From contig CATISD010000038.1 in assembly GCA_949538625.1 (NCBI GenBank), positions 1 through 37,759 on the forward strand: a DNA stretch of 37,759 nucleotides, given 5' to 3'. Every line of letters begins with the position of its first letter. Within the stretch, counting starts at the first letter, position 1. A model generated the notes under the pieces. It made no database searches and was not told where the DNA came from. It worked only from the letters and a program-made list of their open reading frames with translations. Shown piece after piece: positions 25,857 to 33,337 of the stretch. Source of the stretch: Acidimicrobiales bacterium AG-410-I20 (GTDB lineage Bacteria; Actinomycetota; Acidimicrobiia; Acidimicrobiales; MedAcidi-G1). Both the position numbers and the translations under genes were made by a program.

Positions 25857-27260
25857 TTAGCTCAAATCTTCTGGAGTGGCGAATGACCCTGCAATAGCTG
25901 TAGCTGCAGCCACTGCAGGAGAGACAAGGTGAGTTCTTCCACCACGACCTTGTCTTCCCTCAAAGTTTCTATTTGAAGTGCTAGCACAACGTTCGCCTGC
26001 AACAAGTTTGTCTGGGTTCATTGCCAAACACATTGAACAGCCAGGTTCGCGCCAATCAAATCCAGCTTCTTCTAAAACTTGTGGTATCCCTTCACTCTCT
26101 GCTTGTGATTTCACAGCCCAAGAACCTGGAACAACAAGAGTTCTCGTTCCCTCGCTGACTCTTCTTCCTCTAGCTACTTCGGCAACTGCTCGGAGATCTT
26201 CAATGCGGCCGTTGGTGCATGAGCCAATAAAAACAGTATCAACTTTGATATCACGCATTTGTGTGCCAGAGGAGAGCCCCATGTATTCAAGCGCTCTTTC
26301 AGCAGATTCGCGTTGGACAGGGTCTTCAAAAGAATCCGGATCCGGTACTGCGCTAGTTATCGGTATAACTTGACCAGGGTTAGTTCCCCAAGAAACATGC
26401 GGAGTGATTTCAGATCCGTCAAGGATCACTTCTTTATCGAAATTTGCATCTTTGTCAGTTGATAAAGAGAGCCAGTCTTCTATAGCGAGTTCCCAGTCTT
26501 TCCCACTCGGGGCATGTAAGCGTCCTTTGAGGTATTCAAAAGTTGTTTCGTCAGGAGCGATCAAACCGGCTTTCGCCCCAGCTTCAATTGACATGTTGCA
26601 AACGGTCATTCTTCCCTCCATAGAAAGGTTCTCAATGACGCTTCCTCGGTACTCGATGATGTAACCAATGCCGCCTCCAGTTCCGAGTTTCCCGATAATG
26701 GCAAGAATGACATCCTTGGCTGTGCTGCCTTGGGGAAGAGAACCATTAACGGTTACTGCGAGAGCGCCAGGTTTTTGTTGAGGAAGAGTTTGAGTAGCTA
26801 GTACATGCTCAACTTCACTTGTGCCTATACCGAAAGCCAATGCCCCGAAAGCACCATGAGTACTGGTGTGGCTATCCCCACAAACCACTGTCATACCGGG
26901 AAGCGTAAGGCCTTGTTCTGGTCCAATAATATGAACGATTCCTTGTCCAGGATCACCCATGGGGAAGAGCCGAATTCCGAATTCTTCACAATTTTTCCTT
27001 AACGTTTCAATTTGGGTGCGGCTAATTGGATCAGCTATGGGTTGATTAATATTCTCGGTAGGTACGTTGTGGTCTTCTGTCGCGATAGTCAGATCTGGGC
27101 GGTAAACGCTGCGGTTGGACATGCGTAGACCATCAAAAGCTTGCGGCGAAGTGACTTCATGAATGAGGTGCAGGTCAATGAATAACAAATCAGGTTGCCC
27201 ATCGCTTGAATGAACAACATGACGATCCCATACTTTTTGACTCAGCGTTTTGGGTGACAT
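25857..27260 (-). CDS. leuC: 3-isopropylmalate dehydratase large subunit
   Basis: 467 residues from ATG 27260. SCTNGR and CSMCLAMN hold the three Cys that ligate the 4Fe-4S cluster; [13 protein letters not shown] and [16 protein letters not shown] are substrate motifs. The frame could begin at GTG 27272, but GAGGAAA, the ribosome site, lies 3 bases before ATG 27260 and overlaps that GTG, so ATG is preferred. It catalyses stereospecific dehydration/hydration in leucine synthesis. The gap from the di-heme gene upstream is only 58 bases, so leuCD may be read through from that cluster or from its own promoter. Confidence 0.94.
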   Translation of the reverse strand: MSPKTLSQKVWDRHVVHSSDGQPDLLFIDLHLIHEVTSPQAFDGLRMSNRSVYRPDLTIATEDHNVPTENINQPIADPISRTQIETLRKNCEEFGIRLFPMGDPGQGIVHIIGPEQGLTLPGMTVVCGDSHTSTHGAFGALAFGIGTSEVEHVLATQTLPQQKPGALAVTVNGSLPQGSTAKDVILAIIGKLGTGGGIGYIIEYRGSVIENLSMEGRMTVCNMSIEAGAKAGLIAPDETTFEYLKGRLHAPSGKDWELAIEDWLSLSTDKDANFDKEVILDGSEITPHVSWGTNPGQVIPITSAVPDPDSFEDPVQRESAERALEYMGLSSGTQMRDIKVDTVFIGSCTNGRIEDLRAVAEVARGRRVSEGTRTLVVPGSWAVKSQAESEGIPQVLEEAGFDWREPGCSMCLAMNPDKLVAGERCASTSNRNFEGRQGRGGRTHLVSPAVAAATAIAGSFATPEDLS

Positions 27261-27318
27261 TGATTTCCTCACAACTTAGATAGCTCTATTTAGGATACGC
27301 CGATTAGACAGATACTAG

Positions 27319-28617
27319 TCAGAGAGCCTTTAGGAAACCCAGAATCAATGCTCGGTCGCTAGAAGAAAGATCGGCGTAAGCATCTCTAGAAGATTGTGCT
27401 TCACCACCATGCCAAAGAATTGCTTCTTCCAGCGTCCGCGCTCTCCCATCATGTAAGTAGTGTTCGTGCCCAACAGTGCTTGTTAAACCAATGCCCCAGA
27501 GAGGAGGAGTGCGCCATTCAGAACTTTCGGCTCCTTTCTGAGCCAATCCATCATCTAGGCCTGGACCCATGTCATGCAACAAGAGGTCTGTAAAAGGAAT
27601 GATCATTTGGTTAGAAAGGGCTCTTACTTCATGACTGCCAGTAACCCATGGTCTTGTTCGATGACAACCAGCGCACCCAATTTGTTCAAACCAAGCAGCT
27701 CCCATTTGTATGTTGGGGTCAAGGTGTCCCCGTAGAGCCGGCACTGCCACGGTAGAAGTATAAAAAGCAGTGTCTTCTAAGAAATCAGAGCCAAAAAGTT
27801 CAGAAGCTCGTTCGTAGTCGAGTGAAAGATCTTCAGTAAAAGCACTTTCAGTGAAACTAAGAATTGTGGGTTCCTGTGCTTTCCATCCAAATCTTCCAAT
27901 CTCTCCGTCAAACTCTGCTACTCGACCGGATATGCCATCAGAATCTTGATCGTATGGATCCGCTCCTAATGAAATATCAGAAGCAGGAATAGTTTCAAGA
28001 AGCCCTCCTCCAAAAACAGGGGGAGCTACACGAAGAGAAGTAAACACCGAGTCAAGGTCTAAAGAATCTACTTGAATTACCGGTTTACGTAGCGAGAAGG
28101 GAGTTCCATCACCCATCGTCCCAGATGTTTCTTCCCACGTAACAGTTAATGAACCTTCTTTAGAAACCCCTTGATCTTGGAGTTGAAGCCCAATTTCAGG
28201 ATGAGGGATCATAGCCCCCGCTTCGTCAACGCCGAGACTCACCATGAGTGTCGGCCCAGAAGCTCTTACTAATCCTTCTGGAGCAACAGAGCGCCCATTG
28301 TTTATATGGCAACCCAAACAACTATTTCCATTTCTTGGGTCTCCTAACCCATCTTCGATACTCCAAATGTGCTCAAATGGAACATCTCCATCGGCGAATC
28401 TAATGCGTTCCGGTAAGCCCATAGCCCGGTTAGACAAGCTAAAAGAACGTTCATTTGACGCCATGGTTGTTCCCTCGCCGCCGCTTCGTAAGAAAAGCTC
28501 CGGAGGTGCGGTATTAAGTGACGGACTGTCCGACCTAGCGATCAGAAACCACAGCCCTGCAGTCAGGGCCGCGATTACTGAAAGTTGTAGTAGGCGGTTA
28601 CCCGCCTGAGAAGTCAC
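27319..28617 (-). CDS. Di-heme oxidoreductase (DUF1111/DHOR family) with two CxxCH sites
   Basis: 432 residues. A signal-anchor-like hydrophobic N-terminus (residues 8-27) sends it across the membrane. Two c-type heme sites are visible: CLGCH (100-104) and CAGCH (315-319). The DQDSDGISGRV segment and the LWGIGLTS..HYLHDGRA segment fit the di-haem oxidoreductase family related to MauG/bacterial cytochrome c peroxidase. Needs cytochrome c maturation. Starts at GTG overlapping the preceding stop (GTGA), so coupled with the beta-helix gene. Electron partner unknown, but the adjacent cupredoxin is a candidate. Confidence 0.87.
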   Translation of the reverse strand: MTSQAGNRLLQLSVIAALTAGLWFLIARSDSPSLNTAPPELFLRSGGEGTTMASNERSFSLSNRAMGLPERIRFADGDVPFEHIWSIEDGLGDPRNGNSCLGCHINNGRSVAPEGLVRASGPTLMVSLGVDEAGAMIPHPEIGLQLQDQGVSKEGSLTVTWEETSGTMGDGTPFSLRKPVIQVDSLDLDSVFTSLRVAPPVFGGGLLETIPASDISLGADPYDQDSDGISGRVAEFDGEIGRFGWKAQEPTILSFTESAFTEDLSLDYERASELFGSDFLEDTAFYTSTVAVPALRGHLDPNIQMGAAWFEQIGCAGCHRTRPWVTGSHEVRALSNQMIIPFTDLLLHDMGPGLDDGLAQKGAESSEWRTPPLWGIGLTSTVGHEHYLHDGRARTLEEAILWHGGEAQSSRDAYADLSSSDRALILGFLKAL

Positions 28618-30245
28618 CCTGCAGAAGGGACACCGATGCTATCAATATCAATTGATGGTGGCGGCCCGGCAGGCACTCCCTCGGCAATGTCAGCATCTGG
28701 CATTGATGGTTGGTCACTAGGAGCCGGCATCGTGTCATAATCCACTGTGCCATATCCGTCACCACCAGGTCCCGAGTTCGGGACAGCAGTATCAGTAGTG
28801 TTCGTTGCTTCTCCGTCACACGGCATAAATGTTTCAATATCTGCAGGCGCAGAAGTAGTGAAAGTGTTATCAGAGAAACAGTTTCCTTTTGAGCCGTAGG
28901 TTCCATCTTCTTCAATGATCGATACGTAAGCTAAATCGAATTCACTACCAGAAACAACATTTTCTATAACAGTGTTGTCATTAGCTACCCAAAGATTCTG
29001 ATCAATGAAAATTGATAAAGCGATACCGGCATAAAAGTTGTCTTCTACTCGATTTCGCACGATCAAGTTGTCGTTACCTCCAGCGGCAACAATGCCAACA
29101 CCAAAACCTATATCCCAAGAAGCGCTACGTCGCGGTGTGTCTTCGTTGCCGTTATCAGTAACAAGGTTCCCCACAACAGTGATATTCCCTTGTGGCGCTA
29201 ATTCCTCTGAATCAAGAGTATTAGGTACTACACCTAGTCGGTTGTGTCTGAAAATAGAATTCATGATCACAATGTTGTCACTAGCGTTAGTTCCTGAGTA
29301 CCCAAGAGCGTTGTGTTCACTAATCACGTTGTCGATTACAGCATTGCAAGGGTTGCATTGACCGATGTAAAAACCAGAGTCAGGATGTCCGCTTCCATAG
29401 CTATGTTCAAAAACACCATTTTGAGCATTAAATGCGTAAATGCCGTAAAGGCCATTGTTATAAGCCGTTACATAAGAGGCGCGATAGCCATCAACAATAA
29501 TGTCTGTTCCATAGTCGCCAGTAAAGAAAACTCCATTAGAAGTATGTGAATGGACAGTCAAGTTCTCTATGGCTACACCGTTCGAGAACACTATGAAACC
29601 ATTAGGCCGTTCATGTTCGCCGTCAATAATGACTTCATTTCGGTCTAATCCACGAATCACCAAATCGTCGGTTTCCACGATCACTGACTCATAGTAAGTG
29701 CCAGGAGCGATCAGAATCAGATCACCAGGTAACGCATCATCAACTGCGTCTTGAATGGTGGCGTAATCATCTGGGACTCTCAAAGCATAAGGTAAAGGAT
29801 CTCCAGCTTCTCCGGCGAGCATTTCAAACTCTTCATCGGAAAGAAGCGAAATACATGCAATGGCAGCCTCTTCTACTGTCATAGCGTAAGCATCATCGTC
29901 CGTCATAATGGTTTCCATCATGGTTTCGTAGTCATCGCCAGATTCTTCATGGACGGTATCAACTATGCATTCTGTGTAATCAGAATTCGCAAAACCCAAA
30001 TCTTGTTCTAGGACTTCGTTAAGTATGTTAACGATTGCTGTTCGAAAATCTGACTCGTCGTCATCACCCGATTCGGCTTCTTCAACCGCTGCGGCTGTGG
30101 TTTCAACCGCGGCGGCTGTGGTTTCAACCGCGGCAGCTGTGGTTTCAACTACTTCAGCTGGTTCAGAAGAAGAGTCACTTCCTCCACAACTTGAAGCTAT
30201 AAAGGCCAATGAAAAAATGATTGCAAAAATTTTGTGAGTTTTCAT
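28614..30245 (-). CDS. Parallel beta-helix lipoprotein
   Basis: 543 residues. Lipoprotein signal with lipobox IASSCGG (Cys20), then a low-complexity linker of ETTAAAV repeats (residues about 34-57) and an acidic stretch. From about residue 155 ('DDYATIQDAVDDALPGD' and LIAPGTYYES) it is a right-handed beta-helix of the NosD/pectate-lyase-like kind, with repeating Asn-ladder turns. The C-terminus is Pro/Gly rich. Function unknown; NosD-type helices participate in copper-protein maturation, but this is only analogy. Co-transcribed with the di-heme gene. Confidence 0.85.
   Translation of the reverse strand: MKTHKIFAIIFSLAFIASSCGGSDSSSEPAEVVETTAAAVETTAAAVETTAAAVEEAESGDDDESDFRTAIVNILNEVLEQDLGFANSDYTECIVDTVHEESGDDYETMMETIMTDDDAYAMTVEEAAIACISLLSDEEFEMLAGEAGDPLPYALRVPDDYATIQDAVDDALPGDLILIAPGTYYESVIVETDDLVIRGLDRNEVIIDGEHERPNGFIVFSNGVAIENLTVHSHTSNGVFFTGDYGTDIIVDGYRASYVTAYNNGLYGIYAFNAQNGVFEHSYGSGHPDSGFYIGQCNPCNAVIDNVISEHNALGYSGTNASDNIVIMNSIFRHNRLGVVPNTLDSEELAPQGNITVVGNLVTDNGNEDTPRRSASWDIGFGVGIVAAGGNDNLIVRNRVEDNFYAGIALSIFIDQNLWVANDNTVIENVVSGSEFDLAYVSIIEEDGTYGSKGNCFSDNTFTTSAPADIETFMPCDGEATNTTDTAVPNSGPGGDGYGTVDYDTMPAPSDQPSMPDADIAEGVPAGPPPSIDIDSIGVPSAG
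30081..30143. repeat. Three tandem 21-bp units
   Basis: Units at 30081-30101, 30102-30122 and 30123-30143 differ by one or two bases each and encode ETTAAAV repeats in the linker of the beta-helix lipoprotein. Whole-codon units let copy number vary without frameshift. Confidence 0.8.
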
Positions 30246-30284
30246 GCCCTTTACTTTAGAGCATCCAGCAGAGAGAGAACGACC

Positions 30285-30776
30285 TCAGCCTGTAATCACA
30301 AAAATTTGACCTGTTTGCCCACGAGTGGCGGTGCCGTGAAAAGTGCAGAAATAAGGAAAGTAACCATCTTGTTCGAATCGCAAAGAAGCGGACCCAACTT
30401 CATCAAACAGATCTTCATTCAATCCGATAAACCATCCGGATTCGCCTTCCTCAAGTGACGGCATCACATTGTGTCGATTACGACCGTTATTCACCCAAGT
30501 GACTTTTGTGCCAGCGGAGACAGTAATTACACGATCATGAAAAACATTGTCCTCAATGCTGATAACAACTTCATCTTGTCCAGTGTAATCAATTGCATTA
30601 TCAGGTATTTCAAGCGCAACTAAAGGCGTTTCTTCAAAGTTGCCACTAATAGAGACAGGCCCAGAATTTACAGCACTACTACACCCAATAAGAAAAGAAA
30701 GAGTCAGAAGTGAAGGAATTAGGAGTTTCACGCCTAGAAACTTAGTGGCAGAGACAAGATTCTCCTCTGATTTCAA
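30285..30776 (-). CDS. Cupredoxin (plastocyanin/azurin-like) lipoprotein
   Basis: 163 residues if TTG 30776 is the start; a GTG at 30731 (removing 15 residues) would give a more typical signal peptide beginning at VKLLIPS. The lipobox LIGC gives Cys32. Ligands of a type 1 copper site are visible: His102 in RNRHNVMP, then Cys144 and His147 in YFCTFHGT. The expected axial Met of the usual C..HG....GMTG motif is replaced by Gln154 (RGQTG). Predicted periplasmic electron carrier. 7 bases separate it from the upstream esterase gene. Confidence 0.87.
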   Translation of the reverse strand: MKSEENLVSATKFLGVKLLIPSLLTLSFLIGCSSAVNSGPVSISGNFEETPLVALEIPDNAIDYTGQDEVVISIEDNVFHDRVITVSAGTKVTWVNNGRNRHNVMPSLEEGESGWFIGLNEDLFDEVGSASLRFEQDGYFPYFCTFHGTATRGQTGQIFVITG

Positions 30777-30783
30777 TCAAGAA

Positions 30784-31659
30784 CTAGGAGATATTCAAAG
30801 CATCCAATGTTCGAATCCACAAGTCGTGACGAGGATTCAAAATATCGAAATGTGTGGCAGTGTCATTAAAAATGCCTTCGTCATAAACAAGAAAATCGCT
30901 TTGGCTAATCGGAACTGTTAGGTCGTAGCGGCCATGAACTGCAATAATTCGTGACTCTATAACTCCAGGTGTTGCCACTCGATAATGTTCAGGCACTTCT
31001 TCGGGTTCACCACCCAGAAAAGCCTGAACAGCACCACGACCAAGGTTCTCTTCTGCTGCGACGTATAAATCAACAACTGCGGCTTGAGCAACAACGGTGC
31101 GGGGAAGAACTTTTGGATTACTGCCCGGATCCCCCTCACCAAGCCCCGACCTACCTGCAGCCCAAAGAGCCAAGTGGCCGCCCGCAGAATGACCAATGAA
31201 GGTCACATCGTCAAGATTTAAAGGCTCGTCCAATTCAGTTAGATAATCAATTCCGTCTGCTACGTCTTCTAGAGTCCCGGGGTAGCCTCCGCCGGGGATA
31301 CCGACGGCCCGATAGTCAAAATTCCAAGTTGCTACTCCACGATTAGCTGCATCATCGGCAAGGCCGGTCATAAGCGTCTCGTTGAATCCGGCTTTCCAAA
31401 ATCCTCCATGGATAAAAACTAAAACTGGGAAAGGTCCTTCCCCAGGAGGTATACGAAGGTTGCCGGCATTCCAAAGGCCATCTCCGTATTGAATTCTTTC
31501 CACTCGTACGACATCGACCGACACACTTGTTGTCGTAGTTATTTCAATATTTTGAGTTGTGAGATCTCCTGAAACCGATGTTTGACCAATCTCTGATTTA
31601 TCTCCGCACGCAGAAATAATGAAAAAACTGAGGAGGAAAACATAAAATACACGCACCAA
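30784..31659 (-). CDS. Alpha/beta-hydrolase lipoprotein (esterase-like)
   Basis: 291 residues. A signal peptide with lipobox IISAC (Cys18) is followed by an alpha/beta-hydrolase: oxyanion hole HGGFWKAG, nucleophile GHSAGGH, acid in HGRYDLTVP and base in NPRHDLW near the end. The HGG motif fits the hormone-sensitive lipase/carboxylesterase or arylformamidase-like group. Substrate unknown. Start TTG or the next GTG; neither has a good ribosome site. Sits 40 bases after the selenoprotein gene in the same direction. Confidence 0.85.
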   Translation of the reverse strand: MVRVFYVFLLSFFIISACGDKSEIGQTSVSGDLTTQNIEITTTTSVSVDVVRVERIQYGDGLWNAGNLRIPPGEGPFPVLVFIHGGFWKAGFNETLMTGLADDAANRGVATWNFDYRAVGIPGGGYPGTLEDVADGIDYLTELDEPLNLDDVTFIGHSAGGHLALWAAGRSGLGEGDPGSNPKVLPRTVVAQAAVVDLYVAAEENLGRGAVQAFLGGEPEEVPEHYRVATPGVIESRIIAVHGRYDLTVPISQSDFLVYDEGIFNDTATHFDILNPRHDLWIRTLDALNIS

Positions 31660-31699
31660 CGCAACTTATAACAACAAGAAAGATTAGATGTGGACTAGA

Positions 31700-32215
31700 T
31701 CAGACTTTACGGTTAGTTTCAACGAATTTTTCAAAAGCATCACCAGTCAAATCGCCCATATGGCCGGTTACATCACCGGTAGCAGTCACTAAGACTGTTG
31801 CCGGTTGCCCAAACACTCCGAACCGTTCCCACACAGAACCATCAATATCAACCAAGTTGATAAGCCCAGTTAAGCTCCATTCATTCAAAGTGGCAGAAAC
31901 AACGTCAAGACCATCACCTTCACGCGCAACACCGACAATAGTTAGGTCCTCAATAGTTATGTTTGCCTCAGCGACCGTTGGGGCTTCTCGACGACAAATC
32001 GTTCAATTCGGATCCCAAAACCAAAATAAGACGTCCTTACCGCCAAGCGTTGCTACATCAAATTCTGAGCCATCAACCTGAACCGAAGTAAAGTTCAGAA
32101 TTTTTGGAATAGAGGAATCTAAGTTCTGGCTTTGATTATTTTCCCCGCTGCAACTTAAGGTTCCGACAACAAAAAAGACGAAACACAAACATACAACTAC
32201 TGGACGCAAACGCAC
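31700..32215 (-). CDS. Thioredoxin-like (TlpA/DsbE type) lipoprotein, predicted selenoprotein with a Sec71-T-I-C74 motif
   Basis: Two half-frames (32215-32003 and 31888-31700 as open stretches) lie in the same frame, separated only by TGA at 32005-32003, with sense codons throughout. Reading through gives 171 residues. Before TGA is VLFWFWDPN, after it TICRREAPTV; the family pattern is FWAPWC..CR.EAP, so TGA takes the first Cys of the CxxC active site, making U-x-x-C. Later VFGQPATVLV contains the cis-Pro loop. The N-terminus looks like a lipoprotein signal (Cys22, imperfect lipobox). GTG start with TAGAGT six bases upstream suggests leaderless mRNA. Role: extracytoplasmic disulfide or peroxide reduction. 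A disrupted gene is the alternative. Confidence 0.83.
31965..31984 (-). promoter_or_regulatory. Candidate SECIS hairpin of the thioredoxin-like gene
   Basis: On the mRNA, bases 19-38 after UGA can form GCC/GGC, then CA/UG and C/G pairs around a GGUC apical loop, with two mismatches. The loop GGUC resembles the GGUCU apex of the E. coli fdhF SECIS. The stem is imperfect and other foldings exist, so this is weak evidence by itself. Confidence 0.35.
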
Positions 32216-32221
32216 ACAAAT

Positions 32222-32240
32222 ACTCTACGCCGGATACGGT
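32222..32240. promoter_or_regulatory. Divergent putative -10 boxes in a 32-bp intergenic gap
   Basis: Minus strand TAGAGT (32222-32227) lies six bases before the GTG at 32215; plus strand TACGGT (32235-32240) lies seven bases before GTG 32248. Both match TANNNT at leaderless spacing. The gap is too short for separate 5' UTRs, which supports leaderless transcripts. -35 elements are not evident. Confidence 0.4.
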
Positions 32241-32247
32241 CAGACAT

Positions 32248-32337
32248 GTGAGTACACGGTTTCTGATTTTTGCAGCACTGCTATGTGGTTTAGTGCTTCT
32301 TGTAGCTTTCACTGTGCAAGTTTTGATTGCGGCATGA
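32248..32337 (+). CDS. 29-residue hydrophobic small protein (candidate)
   Basis: GTG 32248 to TGA 32335-32337 encodes VSTRFLIFAALLCGLVLLVAF..., a single transmembrane segment after a short basic N-terminus. It lies between the divergent selenoprotein gene and the membrane protein at 32378, which starts 40 bases later. A TANNNT box at leaderless spacing supports expression. Such short hydrophobic peptides often bind larger membrane complexes. No recognised family. Confidence 0.45.
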   Translation: MSTRFLIFAALLCGLVLLVAFTVQVLIAA

Positions 32338-32377
32338 ACTCTGTAGCGAAATTCTGTAATAAGAGCAGATGATTTGA

Positions 32378-33226
32378 ATGATTGATTTAGACGCTGCAAC
32401 GGTTCTGCTCCAATGGTCAACTGGAAGCCTCTTCTTTCTTTGGGTCACCGGTAAAAGAAGAGAAGTAGGTATCGGATATGGCTGGACCATCCGAATCACG
32501 TTTGGAATAGTGCTTGCGGGATCAATTTTTGCTGGATTCGCTCAAGGGGAACTTCTCTTACGTGAAATTTTCTCTATAGGAATGATGGCGGCAGTTGCAG
32601 TGGCTATGACCGTTTCAGTTATGCGACGGAAAGCCGGCGTGGCTAATCAACGAAGAACAGAAGAGCAGCGCACTGCTCGAGTCGCTTCAATGACTGGGAT
32701 CGATAAAGCCAAAAAAACGTTTGAAGACGGATTGGAGTTTCCTCCCGCCTTAGACCTTGTCGCCCCATTTCTTGGTTTGATTGCCCTAATAATCGCCGGT
32801 ATTGATGCAGGGGAGCCTGAAGCATTAGCGGTCGCACGTACACTGATCGGAGCCTTGTTCTTAGGAGCGATAACTGATGCCATGCTTCTGGGTCATTGGT
32901 ATTTAGTTCAACCAGGTTTGGATCGTGGCCCGTTAAATGAACTTGTGCGTTGGACTGGCTATGTTTGGCCATTTGAGTTGGTAACGCTTTTATGGCCAAC
33001 GGGTATGGTTTCAGTTCTAAACGGGACTATAGATGATGGCTACAACGGGATGCTTGGCTGGTTTTGGACCGCTTGCACAATTTCAACAATTATCTTGGTC
33101 TTTGTTACTCGCGCTGCATTGAAAGAACGTCAGTACTCTGCGGTTATGGCCGCAACGGGGTTGTTGTATTTAGCAATTTTGACCGCATTTGGAATGGATC
33201 TTGTAGCTAGAGCAACTCTTGCGTAG
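32378..33226 (+). CDS. Multi-spanning membrane protein, unknown
   Basis: 282 residues with about eight hydrophobic segments. A cytoplasmic-type basic loop (RRKAGVANQRRTEEQRTARV) follows the first three. The motif DAMLLGHWYLVQPGLDRGPLNELVRW, containing an intramembrane His, stands out and could bind heme or metal, but I do not recognise the family. A 40-base gap from the 29-residue ORF suggests one transcript. No clear ribosome site at ATG 32378. Confidence 0.75.
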   Translation: MIDLDAATVLLQWSTGSLFFLWVTGKRREVGIGYGWTIRITFGIVLAGSIFAGFAQGELLLREIFSIGMMAAVAVAMTVSVMRRKAGVANQRRTEEQRTARVASMTGIDKAKKTFEDGLEFPPALDLVAPFLGLIALIIAGIDAGEPEALAVARTLIGALFLGAITDAMLLGHWYLVQPGLDRGPLNELVRWTGYVWPFELVTLLWPTGMVSVLNGTIDDGYNGMLGWFWTACTISTIILVFVTRAALKERQYSAVMAATGLLYLAILTAFGMDLVARATLA

Positions 33227-33300
33227 TGCTACAAACCCGAAGTAGTTCAGTTGAGCAAACTATGCTGTAGAAGGCCAGTTCTTATGGAAGATGAGGCCTT

Positions 33301-33316
33301 CGTTGCAGTGGCAACG
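33301..33316. promoter_or_regulatory. Short inverted repeat upstream of the amidotransferase gene
   Basis: CGTTGC and GCAACG are exact reverse complements around AGTG, 21 bases before the GTG start at 33338. Could be an operator or a 5' UTR hairpin; six base pairs is weak evidence. Confidence 0.25.
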
Positions 33317-33337
33317 TGCTAGAGAATAGGAAACCAC

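Noticed and set aside
27261-27272. GTG start of LeuC four codons upstream
   Set aside because: The GAGG ribosome site for ATG 27260 lies across this GTG region.
28598-28915. 105-residue ORF across the end of the beta-helix gene
   Set aside because: It is a shadow in another frame; the main frame shows coherent beta-helix and coupling to the di-heme gene.
32136-32499. Reverse-strand ORFs at the divergent promoter
   Set aside because: They run antisense through the promoter gap and the membrane protein start, with no family signal.
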